A stretch of DNA of 14,928 nt from CBDTYW01 sp965364735 (GCA_965364735.1 CBDTYW010000068.1:1-14928); one strand, 5' to 3'. Numbered from the stretch's first letter, positions 1 through 6,477 are shown. Notes: a model not told the origin generated them from the letters alone. Numbers and translations: made by a program.

Positions 1-897
1 CGCCTGCTCGACGACGCTGCCGCGCAGCTCGCTGACCTCGGCCCGGCGACGACGCTCGGCGCGGCGCTCGGGGCGGCCGCCAACGCCGGTCGTGACAAGA
101 TGACGATGGTCCTGCCCGACGCGCTCGCGCCGATCGGGGCGTGGGTCGAGCAGCTCGTCGCAGAGTCGACCGGCAAGCAGGGCCGCGGGATCCTGCCGGT
201 GCTCGACGAGCCGCTGCTGGCGCCGGATGCGTACGGCGAGGACCGGATCTTCGTCGTCGTCGGCCCGGTGCCGGCAGAGGTCGAGGCGCTCGCCGCAGCC
301 GGGCATCCGGTCGTCGAGCTCGGTGATCTCGGACCGGACGATCTCGGCGGGCTCGTGCTCGCGTTCGAGTGGGCGACCGCGATCGCGTGCCGGGTTCTCG
401 GCGTCAACCCGTTCGACCAGCCGGACGTGGAGTCCGCGAAGCTCGCGGCAGGCGCGGTCCTCGCGGAAGGCCCGAGCGACGTCGCGCTCGGCGACCTCGA
501 CGTGCTGCTCAGCTCGGTCGGTGCCGGGGACTTCGTGACGATCACCGCGTTCGTGGACCCGGGCGGCGACGTGCCCGCGCAGCTGCCCGCCGTCGCGGAG
601 GCGATCCGAGCCCGTACCGGTGGGGCTGCGGTCACGGTCGGGATCGGGCCGCGCTACCTGCACTCGACGGGCCAGCTCCACAAGGGCGCGGCGCAGCGCT
701 GCGTCGCGATCCAGGTCGTCGACGACATCGCGGCGGCCGACGACGTGAAGCCACGCGGCAAGGTCAACGGGCACGCGTTCACGTTCGGCCAGCTCCTTCG
801 AGCACAGGCTGACGGCGACCTCGCGGCGCTGCGTTCCGCCGGCGCCCGCGCCGAGCGCGTCGACGTCGCGACGCTGCTCGCGCTGGTCAGCGGCTGA
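1..897 (+). CDS. pgi: Glucose-6-phosphate isomerase, C-terminal part (transaldolase/PGI fusion type), 5' truncated by window
   Basis: The frame is open from base 1, so the gene starts outside the window; 298 codons and a TGA are visible. The protein interconverts glucose-6-phosphate and fructose-6-phosphate in the cytoplasm. Landmarks, counted from base 1, are GRDKMT near residues 30-35, EQLVAESTGKQGRG near 50-63, VNPFDQP near 135-141 and HSTGQLHKG at 221-229. These match the C-terminal PGI half of the bifunctional transaldolase/phosphoglucose isomerases of actinobacteria and relatives. Whether a transaldolase half precedes it cannot be seen. The usual KGG after HSTGQLH reads KGA here. The tail ends in the family's usual Phe-Gly-x-Leu-x-x-Ala-Gln helix region. 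The last 11 bp overlap the end of the convergent permease gene. I am confident of the family, less so of the fusion. Confidence 0.9.
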   Translation, partial: RLLDDAAAQLADLGPATTLGAALGAAANAGRDKMTMVLPDALAPIGAWVEQLVAESTGKQGRGILPVLDEPLLAPDAYGEDRIFVVVGPVPAEVEALAAAGHPVVELGDLGPDDLGGLVLAFEWATAIACRVLGVNPFDQPDVESAKLAAGAVLAEGPSDVALGDLDVLLSSVGAGDFVTITAFVDPGGDVPAQLPAVAEAIRARTGGAAVTVGIGPRYLHSTGQLHKGAAQRCVAIQVVDDIAAADDVKPRGKVNGHAFTFGQLLRAQADGDLAALRSAGARAERVDVATLLALVSG

Positions 898-1762
898 ACG
901 GGCGCCATCGCCAGGCGATCGTTCCTTGCACGAGGATCAGCGCAGCGGTGATGCCGAGCAGGATCAGCGTGAGGAAGGCGCCGTACCCGAACCCGAGGAA
1001 CTCGAAGGCCTGGTCGAAGATGTAGACCGGCAGGAAGAGCGTCGCGTTGTTCGGCCGTCCGTCGGTCAGCACGTACGCCGGGACGAAGTTCACCTGCAGC
1101 GTCATGATCGTGTCCCGGACGAGGAGCAGCAGGAGGAGCGGCGCCATGCGCGGGAACGTCAGGAACCGGAACTGCTGCCACGCAGTCGCGCCATCGATCT
1201 GAGCTGCCTCGTAGGTGTCGTCCTGCAGCGCCTTGCGTCCTGCGAGCACGACGAGGAACGCCTCGCCGACGGGGAAGGTCATCATCAGCGCGATCGCGAA
1301 CCTCGCGCCCCCGGCGGTCGCGAACCAGTTCGGCCCGGTGATCCCGACGAGGCCGAGCATCTGGTTGAGCGGCCCGTAGAGCGGGTTGAGGATCCAGAGG
1401 AACAGCAGCGCCAGCGCGACGTCCGGGACAACGCTGGGCAGGTAGACGGCGGCGCGGTAGAGGCGACCGCCCCGTCGCGGTGCTGCGAGCAGCAGCCCGA
1501 GACCCGTGGCGGTGAGCAGGCGCATCGGCACGGCCATCACGACGTAGGCGAGCGAGGCACGCAGGGAGTCCGCCAGGAAGGGGTCGCGCTGCGCGCGGCG
1601 AAGGTTGTCCAGGCCGTTGAAGTTCGGAGAGGACAGACCCGTGTGATCGGTGAACGCGTAGTAGCCCGTGAGGAGCATCGGCACCACCAGCAGGGCGACG
1701 ACGCCGATCGCGAACGGCGTCAGGAACAGCAGGCCCTGCCGGCCTTCGCCACGACGGGTCAC
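887..1762 (-). CDS. ABC sugar transporter permease, MalF/UgpA type (CUT1 family)
   Basis: A 291-residue inner-membrane permease that would form the transport channel with the MalG-type permease two genes upstream. There are about six hydrophobic segments (near residues 9-33, 68-93, 105-126, 153-174, 205-217 and 259-281). The cytoplasmic EAA loop reads EAAQIDGATAWQQF (185-198) and ends at Pro204, the hallmark of binding-protein-dependent sugar permeases that contacts the ATPase. The start is GTG at 1762, chosen because it overlaps the stop of the solute-binding protein gene as GTGA, the same coupling as at the previous junction; longer frames upstream are antisense readings of that gene. It is the last gene of the cluster and its 3' end overlaps pgi by 11 bp on the other strand. 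The sugar is unknown; CUT1 membership is inferred from the gene set. Confidence 0.93.
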   Translation of the reverse strand: MTRRGEGRQGLLFLTPFAIGVVALLVVPMLLTGYYAFTDHTGLSSPNFNGLDNLRRAQRDPFLADSLRASLAYVVMAVPMRLLTATGLGLLLAAPRRGGRLYRAAVYLPSVVPDVALALLFLWILNPLYGPLNQMLGLVGITGPNWFATAGGARFAIALMMTFPVGEAFLVVLAGRKALQDDTYEAAQIDGATAWQQFRFLTFPRMAPLLLLLLVRDTIMTLQVNFVPAYVLTDGRPNNATLFLPVYIFDQAFEFLGFGYGAFLTLILLGITAALILVQGTIAWRWRPFSR

Positions 1763-3042
1763 GGGGTCTCCGCGAAGATCAGCGTCGTGTCGTCCAGCAG
1801 CTGACGGAACCCGACCGCGCGGGCGATGCGCCCGAACCAGATCGACTCGAGGGTGTCGTCGGCGGCGTTCTCGACACGCGCCCACCCCGCGGTCGACGGC
1901 GTCGCCCGGACGATCGCGGCGTTGTCGAGGAAGAGCTGCGCGTTGTTCGGCGCGCCGTCGAGGAAGGCCGAGGACTCCGCGACCGTGCGGTTGACCGGCA
2001 CGGTGCGGCCTGATGCGGCAACGATCGGAGCGCCCGTCGGGCCGTTCGCGAACTCGATCAGCTTCCACGCAGCGGCCGCGCGCGCCGGATCCTGGCCGAC
2101 CTGCGCGGACATGCAGTAGGCGTCGGAGTGCAGCATCGTGACGGCCGAGCCGCCGGGGGCCGTCGGCAGCGGGACGACGTCCCAGGCGAAGTCGTCGATC
2201 TGGCGCATCGTCGGGGTCACCCGACGGGAGTTCAGGTAGATCCCGAGCCGTCCGGCGAGGAACCGCGACTCGGAGTCGAAGGACTGCTCCTCGACGTCCG
2301 GAGGAACGACCTGGTGGACGAGGCTGAGATCGAGGAACCAGTTCAGCGCAGCTTCGGACGCATCGCTGTCGAGGGTGAGCTGGGTCGGGGAGAGGTCGTC
2401 GTCGACCAGCTCGCCACCGTTGGACCACACGAACGGGGCGATCCGGATGAGATCGGGCGTGGTGCCGAGCCCGTACACGTCGTCGCGCGTCATGTCGCGG
2501 GCAGCGGCGAGGAAGTCCTCCCAGTCCCACCCGTCGTACGGGACCGGGATCCCGGCGGCGGCGAACAGATCGAGGTTCACGTACGCCACGAGCGACGAGA
2601 CGTTCTGCGGCATGCACGTCAGGTCACCGCCCCCGAACGAGAACGCCTGCACCGGAGCTTCGTACAGGTCGTCCTGCGAGATCACCGTGCTCGCGTCGAG
2701 GAACGGCTGCACGTCCGTCAGCGCGCCCTGTCCCGCGAACTGGCCGTACTCACGGAAGTTCACGAGGAAGACGTCCGGCGGCGCGCCGCCGGCGAACGAC
2801 GTCGTCAGCCGCGCGAGCAGGTCGCCCTTGCTCGCGACGGGCTGCGTGAGGACGTCGACCTCGGGGTTCTCGGCCTCGAACGCAGCGACCATGTCCTCGT
2901 AGCCACGCGACTCGATCGCGTCACCGAAGAAGGTGAAGGTGACGGCCTCGCCGGCCGTGTTCGTGCTGCCGGTCGCGCACGCCGCGAGGATCGCGACGAG
3001 CACGACGAGGAGCGCGCCTGCTCGGCTGCACTGCGGGATCAT
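1759..3042 (-). CDS. Sugar ABC transporter solute-binding lipoprotein (SBP_bac_1 family)
   Basis: A 427-residue extracytoplasmic lipoprotein that would capture the substrate and deliver it to the two permeases. The N-terminus has a short polar stretch, a hydrophobic core (residues 9-19) and a lipobox LAAC with Cys22 as the expected lipidation site. The mature part begins like a type-I periplasmic-fold binding protein (VTFTFFGD) and contains the family's recurring pieces: AFEAENPEV, an APPDVFLVN segment, and a C-terminal AAAAWKLIEF region followed by GRTVPVN. The start is ATG at 3042, overlapping the upstream permease stop as ATGA; this start gives the clean signal peptide. Having the binding protein between its two permeases is less common than having it first. 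The ligand cannot be told from the sequence. Confidence 0.93.
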   Translation of the reverse strand: MIPQCSRAGALLVVLVAILAACATGSTNTAGEAVTFTFFGDAIESRGYEDMVAAFEAENPEVDVLTQPVASKGDLLARLTTSFAGGAPPDVFLVNFREYGQFAGQGALTDVQPFLDASTVISQDDLYEAPVQAFSFGGGDLTCMPQNVSSLVAYVNLDLFAAAGIPVPYDGWDWEDFLAAARDMTRDDVYGLGTTPDLIRIAPFVWSNGGELVDDDLSPTQLTLDSDASEAALNWFLDLSLVHQVVPPDVEEQSFDSESRFLAGRLGIYLNSRRVTPTMRQIDDFAWDVVPLPTAPGGSAVTMLHSDAYCMSAQVGQDPARAAAAWKLIEFANGPTGAPIVAASGRTVPVNRTVAESSAFLDGAPNNAQLFLDNAAIVRATPSTAGWARVENAADDTLESIWFGRIARAVGFRQLLDDTTLIFAETP

Positions 3043-3872
3043 GAGCGACCTCCGAGGGTCACGTCGTCGAGGAACCACCGCTGCGCCGCCATGAACACCA
3101 CGATCGGTGGGATCGTCAGCAGGACCGAGCCCGCCATCATCAGCGGCCAGTCCGTCGGGTTGAGCTGCTGGAGCAGCCGCAGCCCCTGCGTGGCCGTGAA
3201 GTTCGTCGAGGACTTCAGGTAGAGCAACGGGTCGATGAAGTTGCCCCAGTGCAACGCAAAGGAGAGCGTCACGACGGCCAACGTCGCGGGGAACGCCTGG
3301 GGCAGGGCGACGTGCCAGAAGGCCTGCCACGTCGTCGCGCCGTCGACGCGTGCGGCGTCGAGCGTCTCGTCCGGCACCCGCTCGAACATCCATGCGTAGA
3401 CCAGGACGAAGAACGGGTTCGTCGCGATCAGCGCTGTTGCGGCGACGGGCAGGAGGGTGTCGGTGAGCCCGAGCATCTCGAAGATCTCGAAGCGCGTCGC
3501 CCAGACCCCGCTGACCGGGATCATCATCGTCAGGACGATGCCTGCCACGACGATCCGCGTCGTCCGTGTCGGCAGGATCCGGATCCCCCAGCCCGCGAAC
3601 GAGGCGACGAACCAGGTCACCGGGACGGCCATCCCGACGACGAGCAGCGAGTTGCGCAGCAGCGTGGTGACGGGCAGCAGCGTGACGACGTCGCGGTACG
3701 CATCCAGCGATGCTCCCTCAGGGACGACCTCGAACCCGAGTGGCGGCGTCAGGCCGCGGGCTCGGAGCGAGCCGAGCACGAGGTAGACCAGCGGCAGCGC
3801 GAACACGCCCGCTGCGAGCAGCGGAGCGAGGTGTCGGGAGAGCCGACGGCGGGGCGTGAGCGGAGCGGGCAC
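3039..3872 (-). CDS. ABC sugar transporter permease, MalG/UgpE type (CUT1 family)
   Basis: A 277-residue membrane permease, partner of the MalF-type protein at the end of the cluster. It has about six hydrophobic segments (near 15-35, 73-94, 106-125, 140-163, 195-210 and 245-262). The EAA loop at 171-192 reads LDAARVDGATTWQAFW and ends in LPQ, typical of MalG-like subunits. The start is GTG at 3872; no Shine-Dalgarno sequence precedes it, but TATTCT ends 7 bases upstream, so a leaderless transcript starting near this codon is possible. It lies 21 bases downstream of hisI on the same strand and may also be read through from it. Its stop overlaps the next gene by 4 bp. No ATPase gene is present in the cluster. 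Confidence 0.92.
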   Translation of the reverse strand: MPAPLTPRRRLSRHLAPLLAAGVFALPLVYLVLGSLRARGLTPPLGFEVVPEGASLDAYRDVVTLLPVTTLLRNSLLVVGMAVPVTWFVASFAGWGIRILPTRTTRIVVAGIVLTMMIPVSGVWATRFEIFEMLGLTDTLLPVAATALIATNPFFVLVYAWMFERVPDETLDAARVDGATTWQAFWHVALPQAFPATLAVVTLSFALHWGNFIDPLLYLKSSTNFTATQGLRLLQQLNPTDWPLMMAGSVLLTIPPIVVFMAAQRWFLDDVTLGGRS

Positions 3873-3879
3873 GCGGCAC

Positions 3880-3885
3880 AGAATA
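3880..3885 (-). promoter_or_regulatory. Putative -10 element of the MalG-type permease gene (leaderless type)
   Basis: The minus strand reads TATTCT, fitting TANNNT, ending 7 bases before the GTG start. No convincing -35 hexamer is seen; that region lies inside the 3' end of hisI. The placement suits a leaderless mRNA and would let the transporter genes be expressed apart from hisI. This is a short motif and could be chance. Confidence 0.35.
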
Positions 3886-3893
3886 GGTGCCCG

Positions 3894-4298
3894 TCAGCTC
3901 TCGCCATGTGCCAGACGGCCGACATCGCGGACGAGGTAGGAGCCGGCGGCGGGAACCCGTCGGTGGAAGCACGTGGCCTCGCCGGTGTGGCAGGCGCCGG
4001 TCCCGGTCTGCTCGACGAGGAGGAGGACCGCGTCTTGGTCGCAGTCAATGCGGATGTCCATCACGTGCTGGACGTTGCCGGAGGTCAGGCCCTTGACCCA
4101 GATCTCCTGACGGCTTCGCGACCAGTAGGTCGCGCGCCCGGACCGGCGTGTCTGCTCGAGCGCCTCCGCGTTCATCCATGCGAGCATGAGCACCTCGAGG
4201 GAGATGTGGTCCTGGACGATCGCCGTGATCAGCCCGTCGTCGTTGAAGACGGGCTCGAAACGGTCGTCGCTGAGGTCAGCGGGGCGTGTGGTGTTCAT
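3894..4298 (-). CDS. hisI: Phosphoribosyl-AMP cyclohydrolase
   Basis: Catalyses the third step of histidine biosynthesis, opening the purine ring of phosphoribosyl-AMP; a cytoplasmic zinc- and magnesium-dependent dimer. Of the 134 residues, the diagnostic motifs are WMNAEAL (41-47), TYWSRSR (57-63) with LWxKG-like IWVKG (66-70), the metal motif DCDQDA (85-90) and CHTGEATCF (103-111). Cys86, Cys103 and Cys110 are the expected zinc ligands and Asp85, Asp87, Asp89 the magnesium ligands. It is a stand-alone cyclohydrolase: the HisE pyrophosphohydrolase domain found in bifunctional HisIE is absent. The start is ATG at 4298, chosen because a -10-like TAGCGT ends 8 bases upstream; a GTG at 4304 would add two residues. 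No other his gene is nearby; it heads the sugar-transporter cluster by position only. Confidence 0.95.
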   Translation of the reverse strand: MNTTRPADLSDDRFEPVFNDDGLITAIVQDHISLEVLMLAWMNAEALEQTRRSGRATYWSRSRQEIWVKGLTSGNVQHVMDIRIDCDQDAVLLLVEQTGTGACHTGEATCFHRRVPAAGSYLVRDVGRLAHGES

Positions 4299-4306
4299 GT
4301 CCACGC

Positions 4307-4312
4307 ACGCTA
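4307..4312 (-). promoter_or_regulatory. Putative -10 element of hisI
   Basis: TAGCGT on the minus strand fits TANNNT and ends 8 bases before the ATG of hisI. No ribosome binding site lies between, so a leaderless or near-leaderless transcript is likely. No clear -35 is seen. Confidence 0.4.
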
Positions 4313-4341
4313 ACTGCTGCGCGCGAGGTCGTCGTGCCTAC

Positions 4342-4355
4342 CCTGTCCGTACAGG
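4342..4355. repeat. Short inverted repeat near the PhyH-gene transcription start (possible operator)
   Basis: CCTGT-ccgt-ACAGG has perfect 5-bp arms. It overlaps the end of a TANNNT match (TACCCT, 4339-4344), so it would sit at the +1 region of a promoter reading toward the dioxygenase gene, in the 85-bp divergent gap with hisI. It is a weak candidate: arms of this length arise by chance. Confidence 0.25.
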
Positions 4356-4383
4356 TTCATCATCGCGGGGGGGAGGCTCAAGG

Positions 4384-5043
4384 ATGTCTGAGCGGGGAAT
4401 CGGGGTCGCGCACCTCGGGACGTTGATCGATGACCAGCAGGAGCTCGCCTGGCTTCGGGACCGTGTCGACCGCCTCGTCGCGTCGGTCAGCGACGCCGAT
4501 CAGGACCTGGTGCGATCACAGGTCGGCGGACAGCCGTTGACGCAGGTGCTCGCGCCGACCCGGCTGGACCCGGAGCTCGCATCAACGGGCCTCGTCGAGC
4601 GTGCGCGCGACGTCATCGTCGGTCACCTCGGTCGCCCCGTCGACGTCGCGCTCGGCATGGTGTTGTGCAAGCCGGCCCTGCACGGTGGCGTGGTTCCGTG
4701 GCACCAGGACGGCGTCTACTGGGACGCCGCTGACCGCGCGGGTGCCGGCACCATCTGGGTGGCGCTGCAGGACGTCGACGTCGCCAACGGTGGGGTGCAG
4801 TTCATCCCACGCCGCCACGGAGAACCCGAGATCCTCGAGCACCGACCCCTCGCCGGCGACCCAACCGGACACGGCGTCGAGCTGACGCCGGACGAGGTCC
4901 ACGCCCGCGTCATCGGCGTCGTCGACCTGCGCCTGCGCGCTGGCGAAGCCAGCTTCCACGACGGCTACGTCGTCCACGGCAGCGGCCCGAACACCACCGA
5001 CGACGCCCGTCGTGCGCTCGTCCTGTCGGTCCGGCCCGCCTGA
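4384..5043 (+). CDS. Phytanoyl-CoA dioxygenase (PhyH) family protein
   Basis: A 219-residue cytosolic Fe(II)/2-oxoglutarate-dependent oxygenase of the PhyH superfamily. The iron-binding facial triad is visible: His107 and Asp109 in PWHQDGVYW, and His198 in VVHGSGPN. Arg209 or Arg210, eleven to twelve residues on, is placed to bind the 2-oxoglutarate carboxylate. A core segment TIWVALQDVDVANGGVQFIP (123-142) is typical of the family, where the conserved WxALxD precedes the NG turn. The start ATG has a good ribosome site, GGGAGG at 4371-4376, with a 7-base spacer. It stands alone, divergent from hisI and convergent with the HNH gene. The substrate is unknown; the family spans fatty acyl-CoA, ectoine and secondary-metabolite hydroxylases, and no neighbour points to one of these. 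Confidence 0.88.
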   Translation: MSERGIGVAHLGTLIDDQQELAWLRDRVDRLVASVSDADQDLVRSQVGGQPLTQVLAPTRLDPELASTGLVERARDVIVGHLGRPVDVALGMVLCKPALHGGVVPWHQDGVYWDAADRAGAGTIWVALQDVDVANGGVQFIPRRHGEPEILEHRPLAGDPTGHGVELTPDEVHARVIGVVDLRLRAGEASFHDGYVVHGSGPNTTDDARRALVLSVRPA

Positions 5044-5079
5044 TCCGTTCAGGCTGTGCTCACCCCCGCATGGCTGTAG

Positions 5080-5097
5080 CCGGATCGAGGGATCCGG
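5080..5097. terminator. Hairpin between two convergent genes, possible bidirectional terminator
   Basis: CCGGATC-gagg-GATCCGG is a perfect 7-bp stem with a 4-base loop. It lies 36 bases after the dioxygenase stop and 58 bases after the HNH-gene stop on the other strand. There is no U-tract on either side, so it would be a non-canonical terminator of the sort common in GC-rich genomes. Confidence 0.5.
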
Positions 5098-5155
5098 TCT
5101 GCGATGGGCTGCAGTTTGGTGAGGGGCGTGGGCCGTCAGCGGAGCTGGCGGCCGG

Positions 5156-6286
5156 TCACCTTCGTCGTCGCTTCCGACGCTCGGCCCGGTGGTCGTCGAG
5201 ATCGGTCTTCGCGCCCACGGGGGCGGACTCGGCCGTCCATTCGGTGCGGGTGTGCTTCCAGACGCGGCTGCCGTTGGGAAGTTGCGTCACCGTCCAGCAT
5301 CCGCGCGACTTCTGGCCGTGCCGTGACCGGTCGACGGGGGCGAGGTTGTCGACGTGGGTGGTGCCGGGGGTGAAGTCGGTGGCGTGGTCGACGTCGGAGA
5401 CCTGTTGAGGGACCCGCGAGCCTGGGAACGTCGAGACCGGGTGACGTGCCCGGACGATCTCGTCGAGCCATCCCTGCGAGAACCGGGTCGGCGCGCCAGC
5501 CCCGAGGACCTGTTCGCCCTTCTCGTCGAGCACGACGAGGTGGACGGTGGCGTCGTGGGTCTCGGTCCAGCGTCGGATCGTCTTCGCGGAGGCCATGAGC
5601 CGTCCGCCGGTGACGTTCGCGAGCAGCATCGCGGGCTCGTCCGAGATCCCGGCGAGCGCGTCCAGCGTGGTCGTGACGGTGAGGTTCAGCTGCGGGGCAA
5701 CGTTGTCGCCGTCGCTGGTGCTGCGGGTGATGAGGCCGATGAACGCGGTCCCGCGCGCTTGGTCGATGGTCAGCTTGTTGTCTGCGCGGGCGTCGTGGTC
5801 CTCGTCGTTGTCGGGTCCGAGCTCGTGCGCGATCAGCTCCACATCGTCGATCACGGCCGAGGCGCACTCGCGGTCCGTGATGTCGATGCGTGCAGCAACC
5901 GCGAGGTCCGCGACCGCAACCCGATCGACCGGGATCGACGAGCACACGGAGGCGATCTGGCGGAGCATCGCGATCGAGATCGTGTGGTCGATGAACCGCG
6001 ACCAGACGAGCGGCATCGTGCGTCGGACCTGGCTGAGCCGTCCGACCTGCTGCGCTTCGGAGCGCAGCAGCCCGAGATCGACCTGCAGCCAGGTGTCGCG
6101 GTCGACCCCGTCGAGCGCCATCGTGGCGCGCTGGTCGGCAAGGTCCAGCAGCGCGAGCCACTTGGTCACGACCGCACGCCGCTCGGCTCGCTCGGCGCGA
6201 CGCGCAGCGGCAACAGCGTCCACGGCATCAGCCACGGTCGGGGCTGCTGCCCCGTCCGTGGTGTCGTCGCTGCCGTTCGTCTTCAT
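5156..6286 (-). CDS. DUF222 / HNH (13E12-type) protein with replaced zinc cysteines
   Basis: A 376-residue protein with the layout of the actinobacterial DUF222-HNH (13E12 repeat) family: an N-terminal helical, Ala- and Arg-rich region with LRSEAQQVGRL (74-84), a DUF222-like middle (about 40-250) and a C-terminal HNH-like region (about 282-345). In the usual HNH module the order is CxFPGC, CDxDH, NLxxLCRxHH. Here the matching places read STFPGS (285-290), SDVDH (297-301) and NLAPVDRSRH (314-323). The Asp-His, Asn and last His remain, but all four zinc cysteines are Ser, Ser, Ser and Asp. The C-terminus ends in a run of Arg and Lys (370-376), suited to nucleic-acid contact. The ATG start is preceded by TACGTT six bases upstream and no Shine-Dalgarno. 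Nuclease activity is doubtful; the cellular role of the family is not established. Confidence 0.82.
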   Translation of the reverse strand: MKTNGSDDTTDGAAAPTVADAVDAVAAARRAERAERRAVVTKWLALLDLADQRATMALDGVDRDTWLQVDLGLLRSEAQQVGRLSQVRRTMPLVWSRFIDHTISIAMLRQIASVCSSIPVDRVAVADLAVAARIDITDRECASAVIDDVELIAHELGPDNDEDHDARADNKLTIDQARGTAFIGLITRSTSDGDNVAPQLNLTVTTTLDALAGISDEPAMLLANVTGGRLMASAKTIRRWTETHDATVHLVVLDEKGEQVLGAGAPTRFSQGWLDEIVRARHPVSTFPGSRVPQQVSDVDHATDFTPGTTHVDNLAPVDRSRHGQKSRGCWTVTQLPNGSRVWKHTRTEWTAESAPVGAKTDLDDHRAERRKRRRR

Positions 6287-6292
6287 GAGTGC

Positions 6293-6298
6293 AACGTA
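6293..6298 (-). promoter_or_regulatory. Putative -10 element of the DUF222/HNH gene (leaderless)
   Basis: TACGTT on the minus strand fits TANNNT and ends exactly 6 bases before the ATG. No ribosome binding site is present, so the mRNA probably starts at or next to the A of the start codon. The -35 position falls inside the palindrome at 6310-6329. Confidence 0.5.
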
Positions 6299-6309
6299 GG
6301 GAGTGCCTG

Positions 6310-6329
6310 TGACACGACAGGTCGTGTCA
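6310..6329. promoter_or_regulatory. Perfect 20-bp palindrome, likely operator of the DUF222/HNH gene
   Basis: TGACACGACAGGTCGTGTCA has 9-bp arms that are exact inverted complements around a central AG. Its centre is about 33 bases upstream of the HNH start codon, at the -35 position if the -10 at 6293-6298 is right. Size and symmetry fit a dimeric helix-turn-helix repressor site of the TetR or GntR kind. No regulator gene is adjacent, so the binding protein is unknown. Confidence 0.5.
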
Positions 6330-6357
6330 GCACGTTGTCCACAGGCTCTACGTGCTG
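6328..6357. repeat. Inverted repeat CAGCACGT / ACGTGCTG around a DnaA-box match
   Basis: CAGCACGT (6328-6335) and ACGTGCTG (6350-6357) are perfect 8-bp inverted arms separated by 14 bases. The first arm overlaps the edge of the 20-bp palindrome. As RNA it could fold as a terminator for the upstream minus-strand oxidoreductase gene; as DNA it could be a binding site. Confidence 0.4.
6335..6343 (+). promoter_or_regulatory. DnaA-box match
   Basis: TTGTCCACA is an exact match to the consensus DnaA box of high-GC actinobacteria. It is single, begins on the last base of the left arm of the inverted repeat above, and lies in the upstream region of the HNH gene. No cluster of boxes and no dnaA or dnaN gene is present, so this is not a replication origin; regulation by DnaA, or chance, are the options. 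Confidence 0.35.
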
Positions 6358-6476
6358 TCAGCGCGCGCCGGAGGGTCGTTCTCGGGCATGTCTCGAGCTG
6401 CGGTCAGCAGCGTCACGTCGCCCGCTTCACTGAGCGCGGACACAACGTCGGTGATGGATGGATCGTCAGGGCGTTC
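6348..6476 (-). pseudogene. Probable C-terminal remnant of a DUF488-family gene
   Basis: Directly after the oxidoreductase stop, another minus-strand frame stays open for 42 codons to a TAG at 6348-6350. It reads DVVSALSEAG, then DVTLLTAARDMPEN and a short tail. From memory this resembles the end of DUF488 (YeaO-like) proteins, where a helix is followed by a G-x-VTLLxAxxD strand and an Asn- or His-containing turn. Upstream the same frame lies only antisense or out of frame to the oxidoreductase, and no start codon with a ribosome site is seen, so only a fragment of about 40 residues remains. Third-position G/C is still fairly high, suggesting recent decay. A chance open frame is the alternative. 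Confidence 0.35.
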
Positions 6477-6477
6477 T

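Noticed and set aside
2128..3222. Plus-strand open frame of 364 codons opposite the binding protein
   Set aside because: Antisense shadow; the minus strand shows a lipobox and the family's conserved pieces.
3249..4313. Plus-strand open frame of 354 codons opposite hisI and the permease
   Set aside because: Composition is Asp/Arg/Gln/His-rich antisense; hisI metal motifs are on the other strand.
6335..6343. Replication origin suggested by the DnaA-box match
   Set aside because: Only one exact box, no box cluster, no A/T-rich unwinding region and no dnaA/dnaN nearby.
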